DNA from: Aquisphaera giovannonii
Lineage (GTDB): Bacteria; Planctomycetota; Planctomycetia; Isosphaerales; Isosphaeraceae
NCBI RefSeq assembly: GCF_008087625.1
Contig: NZ_CP042997.1
Location: 8,680,001-8,744,000, forward strand
Direction of reading: 5' to 3'
Length of the DNA: 64,000 bases
The stretch's first letter is position 1. Every line of letters begins with the position of its first letter. The notes beneath the pieces are model-generated. The model searched no databases and was not told the DNA's origin. It worked only from the letters and a program-made list of their open reading frames with translations. The position numbers were made by a program, and so were the translations under genes. Below, piece by piece: positions 9,094-19,416 of the stretch.

Positions 9094-10221
9094 TCAGTAT
9101 CCTGCGGGCTTCGAAGCCTGGCTCCTCCGGAGGCTGTTCAGCCGCCAGGCGTGGGGTCCCCGGAAGACGGAAGTGGAGGCCGGCGGCAGCGCGGGGGCCG
9201 TCGCGACGGAGGGCTCGCCCTCCCAGCGGTGGGCTTCCAGGCTCTTGAGGATTTGGTCGGCCAGCCGCATCGCGCGGAGGGCCTCCTCGCCGCCGACGCG
9301 GGGTCGGGCCTCGCCGCGGACGCACCGCACGAATTCCTCCAGCTCGAGGGCCAGGGGCTCGCGGCCGGAGGTTTCCACCTTGTCCACGCGGAGGATCTTG
9401 CCGAACAGATGCTCCTTGACGGCGGCCGGCTGGGCGGTGTCCACGCCTTCCAGGCCAAGCTGGCCGGCGAGGAACGCGTCGGAAGGCTGGACGAGGGTCG
9501 CCTGCTTGGTCGCGAAGTCGATCGAGGCGTAGCCCTCGGTCGCCCAGATCCGCATCTTCCTCACGGCCGTGTAGCTGGCGCGGCTGGCCGTGATGTTGGC
9601 GACGGTGCCGTCCTCGAACTGGACGCGGGCGTCGGCGACGTCCTCACGCTCGCTGAAGAGGCTCAGGCCGACGGCCGAGACGGACTGGACGGGCGCGGAG
9701 ACCATCGACAGGATGAGGTCGATGTCGTGGATCATCAGGTCGTGGACGACGCCGATGTCGGTCGAGCGGAACGTGTAGGTCGAGAGGCGCTCGGCGTGGA
9801 TGAAGCGGGGCCGGAGCGGCTTTTGCTGGAGGGCTGACAGCGCCGGGTTGAACCGCTCGATGTGCCCGACCTGGAGGACGGCGCCGGTCGATCGGGCCAG
9901 CGCGACGAGCTCCTCAGCCTCGGCCAGCGACCCGGCCAGTGGCTTCTCCACGAGCGCGGGGATGCCCCGGGCGAGGAAGGCGCCGGCGACCTCGCGGTGC
10001 AAGGTCGTGGGCACGGCCACGGACACGGCGTCCACCCGGTCCAGCAGCTCGCGATAGTCATCCAGGGCCTCGGTACCCAGGCGTCCCGCCACGAGCCGGG
10101 CCTGCTCCGGCCGGGAGTCGGCCACGGCCACGAGCTGCACGTCCGGCAGCGCGGCGAGGATCCTCGCGTGGTGCTGGCCCAGGTGCCCGACCCCGATCAC
10201 GCCGACGCGCAGTCGCTTCAT
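9094..10221 (-). CDS. Gfo/Idh/MocA oxidoreductase next to lpxA, possibly GnnA (UDP-GlcNAc 3-dehydrogenase)
   Basis: A 375-residue cytoplasmic oxidoreductase with no signal peptide. It begins with the Rossmann motif [16 protein letters not shown], has the signature [16 protein letters not shown], and carries [17 protein letters not shown], a segment I associate with members encoded beside lipid A genes. Only three bases separate it from lpxA, and its ribosome site lies in the last lpxA codons, so the two are translationally coupled. In Acidithiobacillus a related enzyme, GnnA, lies beside lpxA and oxidises UDP-GlcNAc at C3, before an aminotransferase (GnnB) makes 2,3-diamino sugar for lipid A. 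GnnB is not in this window, so the GnnA role is an inference. Confidence 0.88.
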   Translation of the reverse strand: MKRLRVGVIGVGHLGQHHARILAALPDVQLVAVADSRPEQARLVAGRLGTEALDDYRELLDRVDAVSVAVPTTLHREVAGAFLARGIPALVEKPLAGSLAEAEELVALARSTGAVLQVGHIERFNPALSALQQKPLRPRFIHAERLSTYTFRSTDIGVVHDLMIHDIDLILSMVSAPVQSVSAVGLSLFSEREDVADARVQFEDGTVANITASRASYTAVRKMRIWATEGYASIDFATKQATLVQPSDAFLAGQLGLEGVDTAQPAAVKEHLFGKILRVDKVETSGREPLALELEEFVRCVRGEARPRVGGEEALRAMRLADQILKSLEAHRWEGEPSVATAPALPPASTSVFRGPHAWRLNSLRRSQASKPAGY

Positions 10222-10224
10222 GGA

Positions 10225-11028
10225 TCACCCCTTCGCTCTCTCGAGGCCGCGGCCGTGCTTGCCCTGCTGCTGGCGCTCGATGAACTCGATCAGTCGCTTC
10301 ACCTCGGGCGTGAGGTGGTCGTGGGCCTCGAGGACGGCGGTCGCCTGGACCGGGGTCATTCGGGCCCGGAAGAGGAGCCGGTGGGCCTCGTGCAGCGAGG
10401 CGATGGCCTCGGCGGAGAAGCCGCTCCGCTTCAAGCCGACGACGTTGATGCAGCGGACCTTCGACGGGTTGCCCTCGACGAGCATGAACGGCGGGGCGTC
10501 GTGGACGATCCGGGACAGCCCGCCGATGTAGGCGTGGCCGCCCACGCTGACGAACTGGTGCAGGCCGACGCCGCCGGAGATCGAGGCGTGCGACTCCACG
10601 TGGATGTGGCCCCCGAACATGGTGTTGTTGCCCACCAGGATCCGGTCGCCGAGCAGGCAGTCGTGGCCGACGTGGACGTTCGCCATGAGATAGTTGTTCG
10701 AGCCCAGGGTGGTGACGCCGCGGTCCTTCTCGGTCCCCCGGTGGACGGTCACCGCCTCGCGGAAGACGTTATTGTCGCCGATCTCGACGCGGGTGGGCTG
10801 GCCCCTGTAGGAGTAATCCTGGGGCTCGCCGCCGAGGGTCGAGAAGGGATGGATCGTGTTCCCCTCCCCGATCGTGGTGTGGCCCCGGATGCAGACGTGG
10901 GCGATCAGGCGGCAGCCGCGGCCGATGCGCACGTCCGGGCCGATGACGCAATAAGGGCCGATCTCCACGTCGTCGGCGATCTCGGCTCGGGGATCGATGG
11001 ACGCAGTGTCCGCAATCATCGTGGCCAT
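10225..11028 (-). CDS. lpxA: Acyl-ACP--UDP-GlcNAc O-acyltransferase LpxA
   Basis: A 267-residue left-handed beta-helix enzyme, the normal LpxA length, which attaches the first acyl chain to UDP-GlcNAc in lipid A synthesis. Hexapeptide repeats run through the first 190 residues ([27 protein letters not shown]). The catalytic histidine is H122 in NVHVGHDC (H119/H122 match H122/H125 of the E. coli enzyme), followed by the helical C-terminal domain ([18 protein letters not shown]). A GGAGGG ribosome site precedes the ATG at 11028. It follows lpxC-fabZ by 98 bases and is coupled to the downstream oxidoreductase. Confidence 0.96.
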   Translation of the reverse strand: MATMIADTASIDPRAEIADDVEIGPYCVIGPDVRIGRGCRLIAHVCIRGHTTIGEGNTIHPFSTLGGEPQDYSYRGQPTRVEIGDNNVFREAVTVHRGTEKDRGVTTLGSNNYLMANVHVGHDCLLGDRILVGNNTMFGGHIHVESHASISGGVGLHQFVSVGGHAYIGGLSRIVHDAPPFMLVEGNPSKVRCINVVGLKRSGFSAEAIASLHEAHRLLFRARMTPVQATAVLEAHDHLTPEVKRLIEFIERQQQGKHGRGLERAKG

Positions 11029-11126
11029 GTGACGGGTCCCTCCGGGCCTCGATTTCCTCGTGTCTCGGGGCTCGCGCCGACTGGTCCGGCCCGCGCCCGC
11101 GGCGGGCCTCCGCGACGCGGGCCGGC

Positions 11127-12470
11127 TCAGGCGCTAAGCTTGGCGTCCACCAGGACGAACCGGATCTTGGCCGCGGCGGCGATGGCGTCGTCGACGCGGG
11201 CCACGGCCGTGACGCTGGCCGAGGTCGGCTTGATCCTCTCGGCGCTGACCTCGATGCGGAGCTGGTCGCCGGGCACGACCGGCCTGCGGAGCTTGACCTG
11301 GTCCACCGAGGCGAGCAGCGCGACGCGTGCCCCCGGATCGACCGTGGCCGCCACGAGGACGCCGCCGGCCTGGGCCATCGCCTCGATGATCAGCACGCCC
11401 GGCATGATCGGCCGGCCGGGCCAGTGGCCCTGGAAGAAGGGCTCGTTGGCGCTCACGTTCTTGATGGCCACCAGCGACCGGCCGGCGTTCACCTTGAGCA
11501 CCCGATCCACGAGCAGGAACGGATAGCGATGCGGGAGGATCGAGGCGATCCCCTGGATGTCCAGCGTCCCATCCTCGCGGAAGGGGAGCGTAGGCGGCCG
11601 GGGGACCAGCTCCTGCTCCTTCTCCAGGCCCTGGAGCAGCCGACGCACGAGCGAGGCATTGGTGTGATGCCCGGAGCGATGGGCGACGACGAACCCGTGC
11701 AGGTCCATGCCCAGGAGGGCGAAGTCGCCGACCATGTCCAGGATCTTGTGCCGGGCACACTCGTCGGGATAGCGGAGCGAGTTGCCGACGACCCCGTCGG
11801 GGCCGAAGATCAGCACGTCCGCGGGAGTGGCGCGACGCCCGATGCCCGCGGCCTGCAGCGCGTGCGCCTCCGCCTCCAGCAGGAACGTCCGGCTGGGGGC
11901 GATCTCGCGGCGGAACGAGGCCGGGGTCAGGTCGACCAGGTAACTCTGATTGACGATCGCCGAGTCGGCACCGTAGTCGAGGTGGTACGAGAGGGTCAGG
12001 CCCTCCGCCGAGCCGGGGTGGGCCGCGAGCAGCGCATCCCCCTCGCGGACGGTGGAGGATCGCTCCAGGACCAGGGCCTGGCGCGGGGCGTCCTGCTCGA
12101 CGATCCCGGCCTGGTCGAACGCCTCGACGAAGGCGCGGCTGGAGCCGTCGCAGCCGGGGCACTCCGGCCCGTCGATCTCGATCCGGCAATTGTCGATGCG
12201 GAGGCCGGCGAGCGCCGCCATCACGTGCTCGATCATCTCGACCCGGGCCGGGCCGTCCTCGACGGTCGTCCGCCGCTGGGAGGGGACGACGTACTGCACG
12301 CGGGCCGGGACCGACGGCTGCCCCTCGAGGTCCGATCGGGCGAAGACGAGGCCGCTGTCGGCCTCGGCCGGGTGGAAGCGGACCGCGACGTCGCCTCCGT
12401 GGAAGAAGCCGATCCCCCGCACCTCCGTCGTGCGGGCGAGCGTGCGCTGGAGACGCTTGGACGTGAGCAT
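11127..12470 (-). CDS. lpxC: Bifunctional LpxC deacetylase / FabZ dehydratase
   Basis: A 447-residue fusion. Residues about 1-295 are LpxC, the zinc deacetylase that commits UDP-3-acyl-GlcNAc to lipid A; the zinc ligands H82 ([10 protein letters not shown]), H241 and D245 ([14 protein letters not shown]) and the later [11 protein letters not shown] are present. Residues about 300-447 are a complete FabZ hot-dog dehydratase with catalytic H314 ([11 protein letters not shown]) and E363 ([14 protein letters not shown]). This fusion is known from Bacteroidota and related groups. The frame is open further upstream; the ATG at 12470 ([14 protein letters not shown]) matches the normal LpxC start. 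Confidence 0.96.
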   Translation of the reverse strand: MLTSKRLQRTLARTTEVRGIGFFHGGDVAVRFHPAEADSGLVFARSDLEGQPSVPARVQYVVPSQRRTTVEDGPARVEMIEHVMAALAGLRIDNCRIEIDGPECPGCDGSSRAFVEAFDQAGIVEQDAPRQALVLERSSTVREGDALLAAHPGSAEGLTLSYHLDYGADSAIVNQSYLVDLTPASFRREIAPSRTFLLEAEAHALQAAGIGRRATPADVLIFGPDGVVGNSLRYPDECARHKILDMVGDFALLGMDLHGFVVAHRSGHHTNASLVRRLLQGLEKEQELVPRPPTLPFREDGTLDIQGIASILPHRYPFLLVDRVLKVNAGRSLVAIKNVSANEPFFQGHWPGRPIMPGVLIIEAMAQAGGVLVAATVDPGARVALLASVDQVKLRRPVVPGDQLRIEVSAERIKPTSASVTAVARVDDAIAAAAKIRFVLVDAKLSA

Positions 12471-12737
12471 TCGACGGGCCTCTTGCTGGAACGGGCGGGG
12501 CTGTTTTGCGGGGACGTGCGCCGGCCGGCGGCGGCCGGATCTCATCCCCCGATCCCGGGCGCGGGGTACGACCGCCATGCGGCGCCGCCAATCGGCGCAC
12601 CCTCCCCGCGGAGGTGAATGCGAAGGGCCGTGCGGCACGCACCGGGCGGAGGCCGAGCTACGCGAAGGGACGGTGGATGCGCCGGGCCCGCGGGCGCGGG
12701 CCACCGGACGCCGGCTCGGGGTCGACGGCCCCGGGGC

Positions 12738-13475
12738 TCAGTTCCCGCCTTCCGGCTGGGCCGCGGCGCCGGCCGCCGGGGCGGAGGCGGCACCGGCCGC
12801 GGGGGCGGCGGGCTTGGCGGCCCCTCCCGAGGTCTTCCTGTAGATCAGGTTGAGGTTGTGCACCACGTCCTTCGTGATGTCGTTGCGGGGGTCGGCGTAG
12901 ACCATCGTGTTGGCCATCGCGGCCATGACGGAGTTCGGGTTGCTGCCCTGGACCGGCTGATTCGAGACCTTGACGACGTAGGTCAGGTTGCGCCACTTGG
13001 CGATCCGGGCGACCATCGTCTGGATCTCCTTGTAGAGCGTCGCCATCGCCTCGGCCTCGCGGGAGGCGAAGTCGCGCTCGGCCAGCTCGCGGCCGGCCTC
13101 GAACTTGGCCTTCAGCTCGGTGACGCGGTTCTCGTGCTTCTTGAAGTCCTCGGAGCCGGGGATGAGCTTGGCGAGCTGCTCCGCCTCGCCCTGGGCCTCC
13201 TGCTGGAGCTTCTGCAGGTCGGCCTTCCGCAGCAGCGCGGCCGACTTGAACTCCTCGCTGGACGCCTTGACCTTCTCGTATTTCTGGAAGACCTCGTCCA
13301 TGTCGATGGTCCCGATCACGGCCGGGGCCGGGGCGGCCGGGGCCGCGGGCGCGGTGTTCGCGGACCTGCGGACGGCGGGATCCTGCGCCTGCTGGCCGAG
13401 CGTCGGCCCCACCACCAGGCAGAGGCCCACCGCACCGGCGCCCATCGCCATGATCGCACGAGAAGACATGACCAT
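12738..13475 (-). CDS. OmpH/Skp-like periplasmic chaperone
   Basis: A 245-residue protein with a signal peptide (IMAMGAGAVGLCLVVGPTLG), an Ala/Pro-rich linker, and an OmpH/Skp domain: IGTIDMDEVFQKYEKVKA, then a long charged coiled coil (about residues 75-160), then the return to the body domain (TYVVKVSNQPVQ). The C-terminus ends in an Ala/Pro-rich tail of about 30 residues. Skp-type chaperones hold outer-membrane proteins in the periplasm, and their genes often sit before lpx genes, as here. The ATG at 13475 has an AAAGGAG site eight bases upstream; the longer frame to 13856 is not needed. Confidence 0.88.
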   Translation of the reverse strand: MVMSSRAIMAMGAGAVGLCLVVGPTLGQQAQDPAVRRSANTAPAAPAAPAPAVIGTIDMDEVFQKYEKVKASSEEFKSAALLRKADLQKLQQEAQGEAEQLAKLIPGSEDFKKHENRVTELKAKFEAGRELAERDFASREAEAMATLYKEIQTMVARIAKWRNLTYVVKVSNQPVQGSNPNSVMAAMANTMVYADPRNDITKDVVHNLNLIYRKTSGGAAKPAAPAAGAASAPAAGAAAQPEGGN

Positions 13476-13944
13476 CGGTACAACTCCTTTTCTACCGCTG
13501 GTGATCCGTTTTCCGCCCCGCCGGGCACCGGCCGGGTCGCTCTCGGGCTCGCAACGGGGACGCGGCGCGACGTGCCGGTCCCGCACCCCGGGGAGGGCGA
13601 GCTTCTCGAGGCCCCGATCGGGTCCATTCACGGCGGCATTCTGCGCGGACGGCCCGCTGCGGTCAAGCCGAACCGCGGGCGGGCATTCCGACTCTCGTCG
13701 CCTCCCCGTCGCGGGCCGACGCGGCGAGCATGGGCTCGGCCGGATGCCGCCGGGACCCGCGACGGCGGCCCGGGGGGCGGCCCGGGGAGGTGGGCATGCC
13801 GGGCAGGATGGGAATGCGTCCGGGCCGGGGCGATCGTCCCCGCCGGATGGGATCAACCATCGATCCCACCGGCGGGCCGGCGGCGGCAGGCCGTGTGGCG
13901 GGCCCGCCTCGCGCCTCCGCCCGGGCGGCCGGCGAGGCGGCCGA
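13476..13944. other. 469-base gap upstream of the skp gene
   Basis: No convincing gene is seen on either strand. Frames through it are Arg/Gly/Pro-rich and lack ribosome sites. The only signal is the candidate promoter near 13638-13666; the rest is GC-rich with short self-complementary stretches. Confidence 0.55.
13638..13666 (-). promoter_or_regulatory. Candidate sigma-70-type promoter of the skp/lpx cluster
   Basis: On the minus strand TTGACC (13661-13666) is followed after 17 bases by CAGAAT (13638-13643). Spacing is ideal and the boxes match 5 and 4 of 6 consensus positions. It would give a leader of about 155 bases before the skp start. Pattern match only, in GC-rich DNA. Confidence 0.38.
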
Positions 13945-14358
13945 TCACGCGCCGTTGTAGGCCAGGATGAAGTCGTGGAACTTGTACTTCTTGTTGCGGG
14001 GCACCTCCCCGGCGGCGGAGAAGAGGCTGAGCAGGAGGTCTCCGAAGTGCTCGGTCCGCACGCTGTAGAAGTTGTGCTTCCCCTCGCGACGGGACTCGAT
14101 CAGGCCGGAGACCCGGAGCAGGGCGAGGTGGTGGCTGACCGCCGGCTGGCTCTGGCCGAGGCGGTGGCACAGGTCGGTCACGTGGAGCTCGCGGTTCTCG
14201 GACAGGGCCAGGTAGAAGAGAATCCGCAGCCGGGTCTCGTCGCTCAGCAGCTTGAAGACCTGCGCCAGCTCCCGGATCGACTGCTCGGAGATCTCCGGCG
14301 TGCCCTCGTGCGACTGGCCGTTACTCGCGGTGGCGACCTTCATCTCTTTACGCGGCAT
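13945..14358 (-). CDS. ArsR-type winged-helix transcriptional regulator
   Basis: A 137-residue DNA-binding protein. The ArsR/SmtB winged helix occupies about residues 27-105 (LAQVFKLLSDETRLRILFYL, LCHRLGQSQPAVSHHLALLR, GLIESRREGKHNFYSV). No classical metal-binding ELCVCDL-type cysteine motif is present in the recognition region, where it reads HVTDLCHRL with one cysteine, so metal sensing is uncertain. The C-terminus (NKKYKFHDFILAYNGA) is an extra tail. It stands between dapA and skp with a long gap on each side and is probably transcribed from its own promoter. Confidence 0.88.
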   Translation of the reverse strand: MPRKEMKVATASNGQSHEGTPEISEQSIRELAQVFKLLSDETRLRILFYLALSENRELHVTDLCHRLGQSQPAVSHHLALLRVSGLIESRREGKHNFYSVRTEHFGDLLLSLFSAAGEVPRNKKYKFHDFILAYNGA

Positions 14359-14657
14359 GAATGAATTCCTTCGGGAAAAAGAGCCGTCATCTGGCGGGGA
14401 GCGCCCCGGGCCCGCGGGGGCGGGCCGGGCTGCTTAGCCGATCCGAGGAGGAGGCTGCCTGGGGTCGAGGTCGGGGGACGATGCGCCGGCCGCCCGCGGG
14501 CCACGAGGGATGCAAGCGGGCCGGCGGACTGGCGGAGATCTTTGCTGGCCGACGGCAGGTCGAATGAGGCAAGACGATCAGGCCGGGGCCGCAACGATAC
14601 GGGTGCAATTGTCGGCGCCCCCCCGGCAGGGCCATCGGCGGGAGAGGCCTCGTATGA

Positions 14658-14745
14658 AGACTAGGGACGCGGCGACGGCATGTCAAGCATGACGGAGCAA
14701 TGAGTGCGTTTATCGAGAACAAGTTTTAACATGCTGTCATCATGT
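14658..14745 (-). promoter_or_regulatory. Candidate promoter and inverted repeats upstream of the ArsR gene
   Basis: Minus-strand TTGACA (14681-14686) is followed after 17 bases by TAGTCT (14658-14663). The -35 box lies inside an inverted repeat GTCA-AGCA-TGAC (14682-14693), and a second one, ACATG-CTGTCAT-CATGT, lies at 14729-14745. These are plausible operator sites for the regulator itself. The rest of the 409-base gap (14359-14767) forms a leader of nearly 290 bases in which I see no gene. Confidence 0.4.
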
Positions 14746-14767
14746 CTTCTCGACATCCGGGGCGGGT

Positions 14768-15667
14768 TCAGGACGCGGAGGGCCTCAGGCCGTAGCGGGA
14801 CAGCGACGCCTCGAGGGTGGCGAGCGGGGCGCCCTCGAGCGGGCAGAGGGGGAGCCGGATCTCGCCGTTGCCGACGCCGAGCAGGGAGAGTGCCGCCTTC
14901 AGGGGGACCGGGTTGGGGCCCAGGCCCAGGAGGTCCTTGCAGAGCGGGAAGAGCCGGGCGTGGGCGCGCCTCGCCTCGTCGAGCCGCCCCTCGCGGAAGG
15001 ACGCGATCAGGCCGATGACGTCCCGGGGCACGAGGTTGGCCACCACCGAGATCACGCCCTCGGCGCCGACGGCGAGCATCGGCAGCGTCAGGCTGTCGTC
15101 CCCCGACAGGACCGTCAGGTCGGTCCGCAGCACCAGCTCGCTGACCTGGTCCAGCGACCCGGCGGCCTCCTTGATGCCGACGATCGGCGCCAGCCGGCAG
15201 AGCCGCTCCACCGTCTCCGGCTCCATGTTCCGCCCGGTCCGCCCGGGGATGTTGTAGAGCACCTGGGGCAGGTCGGTCGCCTCCGCCACGGCCGCGAAGT
15301 GCCGGTACAGGCCCTCCTGGCTGGGCCGATTGTAGTACGGCGCGACGAGCAGGGCCCCGTCGGCCCCGGACCTCGCGGCGAACTTCGTCAGCCGGATCGC
15401 CTCCGCCGTGGAATTGGAACCGGTCCCCGGCAGCACCTTCGCCCGGCCCGCCGCCGCCTCGACCACCACGGCGATCACGCGCTCATGCTCGTCGTGCGAG
15501 AGCGTCGGGGCCTCGCCCGTCGTCCCCACCGGGCTGATCGCGGGCGTCCCCTGGCTGACCTGCCACTCCACGAGCCTGCGGAGCCCATCCTCATCGACCT
15601 TGCCGTCCCGGAACGGCGTGACCAGCGCGACCGTGCAGCCCGCGAACATCCGACCCTTCGTCGACAT
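14768..15667 (-). CDS. dapA: 4-hydroxy-tetrahydrodipicolinate synthase
   Basis: A 299-residue TIM-barrel enzyme that condenses pyruvate with aspartate semialdehyde in lysine and diaminopimelate synthesis. The Schiff-base lysine is K166 (IVGIKEAAGSLDQ) and the partner tyrosine Y138 (VLYNIPGRTG); the GTTGEAPTL substrate loop is present. Length is normal. The frame is open to 15781; I start at the ATG at 15667 because a GGAAGGTGG site precedes it and the protein then begins as family members do. DAP synthesis fits peptidoglycan production. Confidence 0.95.
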   Translation of the reverse strand: MSTKGRMFAGCTVALVTPFRDGKVDEDGLRRLVEWQVSQGTPAISPVGTTGEAPTLSHDEHERVIAVVVEAAAGRAKVLPGTGSNSTAEAIRLTKFAARSGADGALLVAPYYNRPSQEGLYRHFAAVAEATDLPQVLYNIPGRTGRNMEPETVERLCRLAPIVGIKEAAGSLDQVSELVLRTDLTVLSGDDSLTLPMLAVGAEGVISVVANLVPRDVIGLIASFREGRLDEARRAHARLFPLCKDLLGLGPNPVPLKAALSLLGVGNGEIRLPLCPLEGAPLATLEASLSRYGLRPSAS

Positions 15668-15866
15668 GCCACCTTCCCCGCTGATGCCCGATGCCCCACG
15701 AGGGGGCTGCCGCCCCGAAGATCGGATGGTCGGCTTGCCAATCGCGGGCCCTTGAAGATCCCGGGCCCCGTCATGCAACATCCGTCATCAACAATTGTAA
15801 GTAAACCACGTTCGTGGATGGAAGTCCTCGATCACGTTTTTTCTGGCGGACCCAGACGCCCCCCGA

Positions 15867-16598
15867 TCAGTCGCGGGGCGGGCGGCCGTTCATCGCGTCC
15901 CGCATCTCGCCGACGGCCCTCTCCATGCCGACGAAGATCGCGCGGGAGACGATGCTGTGGCCGATGTTCAGCTCGCTCATCCGCGGCAGTGCGGCGACGG
16001 GGAGGACGTTGCGGTAGTTCAGCCCGTGGCCCGCGTGCAGCGCCACCCCGCCACCATTGATGATGGCCGCCGCCTCGCCGAGGGCGCGGAGCTCGCGGCC
16101 CCGCGGCCCGCCCTCCGCGCTATTGGCGTATCGGCCCGTGTGCAGCTCGACGGCGTGGACGCCGAGGTCGAGCGCGGCATGGAGTTGCGCCGGATCCGGA
16201 TCCAGGAAGAGCGCGACCTCGATGCCCGAGTCGAGGAAGCGCGCCGCGACGTCCCGGACCCGGTCGCGATGGCCGAGGATGTCGAGGCCCCCCTCGGTCG
16301 TCAGCTCCTCTCGCCGCTCCGGCACGAGGGTGACCTGGTCGGGGCGGGTCTCGAGGGCCAGGTCGACGACCTCGGGGGCGACGGCCAGCTCCAGATTCAG
16401 ACGGACCTGGACGGTCTGGCGGAGGATCCGCAGGTCGCGGTCCTGGATGTGCCGGCGATCCTCGCGGAGGTGGATCGTGATCCCGTCGGCCCCGCCGAGC
16501 TCGGCGAGGGCTGCCGCCCAGACCGGGTCCGGCTCACGGCCCCCCCGCGCCTGCCTCAGCGTCGCGACATGATCGATATTCACACCCAGGCGGATCAT
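15867..16598 (-). CDS. pdxJ: Pyridoxine 5'-phosphate synthase PdxJ
   Basis: A 243-residue TIM-barrel enzyme that closes the pyridine ring of vitamin B6 from aminoacetone phosphate and deoxyxylulose phosphate. Signature segments are [17 protein letters not shown] at the start, [18 protein letters not shown], the catalytic [27 protein letters not shown] and [13 protein letters not shown]. Full length. The ATG at 16598 starts the conserved part; an ATG four codons earlier is also possible. A GTTATA/TATAAC-type AT-rich spot at 16693-16698 could be its -10 box. Confidence 0.95.
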   Translation of the reverse strand: MIRLGVNIDHVATLRQARGGREPDPVWAAALAELGGADGITIHLREDRRHIQDRDLRILRQTVQVRLNLELAVAPEVVDLALETRPDQVTLVPERREELTTEGGLDILGHRDRVRDVAARFLDSGIEVALFLDPDPAQLHAALDLGVHAVELHTGRYANSAEGGPRGRELRALGEAAAIINGGGVALHAGHGLNYRNVLPVAALPRMSELNIGHSIVSRAIFVGMERAVGEMRDAMNGRPPRD

Positions 16599-16843
16599 CG
16601 TCTCTTCCATCTCCCCGGCGGGCCCCCACCAAGAGGGCGGCGGCCTCGGTGATCCGGCCGGCGGCGCCTCGCCCGCTTCGCGGGCGGCTATAGTTATAGC
16701 GTGTTTGCGCGGCAATATCTCCCCCGCTTTCGGAGAAACCCGACGGCGGCGGGGGGCCTCTTCGTGCGGCAGAATGGCCCGGGGGGCGGCTCCGGCCCCG
16801 GGAAGGCCCCGGAGTCCGGCCCCCTCGCCGATTGCTCGCGGGG

Positions 16844-19126
16844 TCAGCCCGATCGGGCCGGCCCGGTGCCGCCCGTCCGGACCAGGGGCTTGAGCGGCGC
16901 CATGGCCAGCACGAAGGTCCGCGACTGGCCGGTCGCGAAGGCCACCGTCCCCTTGCGCCTCGGCCCGGCGCCGTCGACGGCGGTGATCCGGCCCATGCCG
17001 AACTCGGGGTGGATCACGGTGACCCCCGGGCGGAGCGCGTCCAGGTCGGCGGGCGAGGCGGGGCCGCCCCCGGAGCCGGAGAGTTGCGCGGCGGTCGTCA
17101 GGCGGAAGCCGCCCGGCGAGGATCGGGGCGCCGGGTAGGCGTCGGGCCGCCGGGTCCACGAGCCCGAGCCGTTGCCGCGAGGCGGCGGGTACTGGGGGTC
17201 GGAGATGCCGGAGCGGTCGTTCATCTCCATCTCATCCAGGGGGAGCTCGTCCAGGAACCGGGACGGGAAGGTGGCCTGCTGCTGGCCCCGGAACGTCCGG
17301 ATCCGGCTCCGGCTGAGATACAGCTCGCGGCGGGCGCGGGTGATCCCGACGAACAGCAGCCGCCGCTCCTCCTCCAGCTCCTTGTCGTTGTTGTTCGCCC
17401 GCGAGTGCGGCAGCAGCCCTTCCTCCAGCGCGACGATGAAGACGACCGGGAACTCCAGCCCCTTGGCCGCGTGGAGCGTCATCAGGGTCACGGCGCCGGT
17501 CTGCTCGTCCCAGCGGTCGATGGGCGAGGCCAGGGTGATGTCGGCGAGGAAGTCGTGGACCTGCGATTCGGGGTGCTCCAGCTCGAACTCGTGCGCGGCG
17601 GAGACCAGCTCGTCCAGGTTCGCCAGGCGGTCCTCGCCCTTGTCGTCGGAGTTCGCCTTCAGGTAGTCCGGGTAATTGGTCCGTTCCAGGACCTGGCGGA
17701 TGACCTCCTCGGCCGGGTGGTCGCAGAGTGCCCTCAGCTCGTCGACGAGCCGGGCGAAGTCGCGGAAGCCACGCACGGCCTTGTCCTTCAGGCCCTCCGC
17801 CTGGTCGGCCTGGCGCGCCATGGCCAGCAGCGGGAGGCCGCGGTCGCGGGCCGCCTTGACGAGGTGGTCCAGCGACGTCTTGCCCAGGCCCCGGGCCGGG
17901 ACGTTCACCACGCGGGCGAACGCCAGGTCGTCCTTGGGGTTGGCCATCAGGCCGAGGTAGGACAGGATGTCCTTGACCTCCTGCCGCTCGTAGAAGGAGA
18001 CCCCGCCGACGATCTGGTACGGGATCCGCGCCGACCGCAGGGCCTGCTCGATGGGCCGGGTCAGGGCGGTCATCCGGCAGAAGACCGCCACGTCCGAGTA
18101 GTTGTATTCCCCCTCGCGGACCAGCCCGGCGATCTTCGCGGCCACGGCCTCGGCCTCGTCGGTCTCGCGGGCGAGGATCGTCAGGTTGACCGGGGCCCCC
18201 TGGGGGTTCTCGGTCAGGAGCGACTTGGGCTTGCGGTCCCTGTTGTGGCGGATCAGCTGGTCCGCGGCGCTGAGGATGTTCTTGGTGCTCCGGTAGTTCC
18301 TCTCCAGCTTCACGACCCGGCATCCGGGGTAGTCGTGCTCGAACTCCAGGATGTTCGAGAGATTGGCCCCGCGCCAGCCGTAGATGGACTGGTCCGGATC
18401 GCCGGTCACGCAGAGGTTCGGGTGATCCACCGAGAGGGCCCGGACGATCGCATACTGCGCCAGGTTCGTGTCCTGGTACTCGTCCACGAGCACATACCGA
18501 TATCGGCCGTCCAGCGAGGCGCGGACGTCCGGGTTCTCCTTGAGGATGCGCACGACGTGGACGAGGAGGTCGTCGAAATCGACGGCCGAGCAGGCCCGGA
18601 GCTTCTCCTCGTAGGCGGCGTAGGCCTTGGCGGTGAGCCCCTCGTCCTCGTCCCGCGCCCGGCGGCGGAGCGCCTGGGGCGTGACCAGGTCGTTCTTGGC
18701 GCGGCTGATGGCGGATTCGACCCGCTCCGGGGTGACGCGAGCCTCGTCGCCGGCGAGCTGCTCGAGCACGTCCTTGACGGCGCGGAGGCGGTCGGCCTGG
18801 TCGTAGATGGTGAACCCCGGCTCGATGCCCACGAGCCGGGCGTAGCTGCGGAGGAGCCGCGCGCAGAACCCGTGGAACGTGCCGACCCAGACCCGTGAGC
18901 CGGGGGCGAGGGCCTCGATCCGCTCGCGCATCTCGCCGGCCGCCTTGTTGGTGAAGGTGATCGCCAGGATGTTCTCCGGGGCGATGCCGGAGTCGAGGAG
19001 TCGGGCGACGCGCCGGGTGATCACCCTCGTCTTGCCGGAGCCGGCGCCCGCCAGGACCAGGAGGGGCCCATCGATGTGCGTCACGGCGGCCCGCTGCTCG
19101 GGCGTCAGGTCGGAGAGGAGGTCCAT
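16844..19126 (-). CDS. pcrA: UvrD/PcrA-type ATP-dependent DNA helicase
   Basis: A 760-residue superfamily 1A helicase that unwinds DNA 3'-5' in repair and replication restart. Walker A is [17 protein letters not shown] near residue 30; other motifs are [41 protein letters not shown], and [20 protein letters not shown]. The end carries a Tudor-like PcrA C-terminal module ([20 protein letters not shown]). PcrA versus UvrD cannot be separated by eye. The ATG at 19126 begins at [11 protein letters not shown] as usual; the longer upstream frame is Arg-rich and unlikely. Confidence 0.96.
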   Translation of the reverse strand: MDLLSDLTPEQRAAVTHIDGPLLVLAGAGSGKTRVITRRVARLLDSGIAPENILAITFTNKAAGEMRERIEALAPGSRVWVGTFHGFCARLLRSYARLVGIEPGFTIYDQADRLRAVKDVLEQLAGDEARVTPERVESAISRAKNDLVTPQALRRRARDEDEGLTAKAYAAYEEKLRACSAVDFDDLLVHVVRILKENPDVRASLDGRYRYVLVDEYQDTNLAQYAIVRALSVDHPNLCVTGDPDQSIYGWRGANLSNILEFEHDYPGCRVVKLERNYRSTKNILSAADQLIRHNRDRKPKSLLTENPQGAPVNLTILARETDEAEAVAAKIAGLVREGEYNYSDVAVFCRMTALTRPIEQALRSARIPYQIVGGVSFYERQEVKDILSYLGLMANPKDDLAFARVVNVPARGLGKTSLDHLVKAARDRGLPLLAMARQADQAEGLKDKAVRGFRDFARLVDELRALCDHPAEEVIRQVLERTNYPDYLKANSDDKGEDRLANLDELVSAAHEFELEHPESQVHDFLADITLASPIDRWDEQTGAVTLMTLHAAKGLEFPVVFIVALEEGLLPHSRANNNDKELEEERRLLFVGITRARRELYLSRSRIRTFRGQQQATFPSRFLDELPLDEMEMNDRSGISDPQYPPPRGNGSGSWTRRPDAYPAPRSSPGGFRLTTAAQLSGSGGGPASPADLDALRPGVTVIHPEFGMGRITAVDGAGPRRKGTVAFATGQSRTFVLAMAPLKPLVRTGGTGPARSG

Positions 19127-19416
19127 GGCGTAGGCTCGTCCTTGGCGGGGCCGCGAGGGTCTTCCGTACCGCCCGTACGTCGCCATCGCCCGCCGGGGCG
19201 TTCGACGACCGGGCGGGCGATCGGCCATCCATTATAGCCGCGCCGCGGGGAGCCGACGACCCGGCTCCCCCGGCCCCGGGGCCGCCCCTTGCCGCGGGGT
19301 GGAAGGTTCTGGAATGCGTCGGATGAATCGCCTATGATCGGGACGTGAGGGGTTTGGCCTCGGCCCATGCCGAGGGGCGACGACGTCCGGGCCGGGGCCC
19401 GCGGGACGTGGCACCC

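Noticed and set aside
15806-15817. CCACG-TT-CGTGG hairpin upstream of dapA as a terminator
   Set aside because: Only a 5-bp stem with a two-base loop and no T-run.
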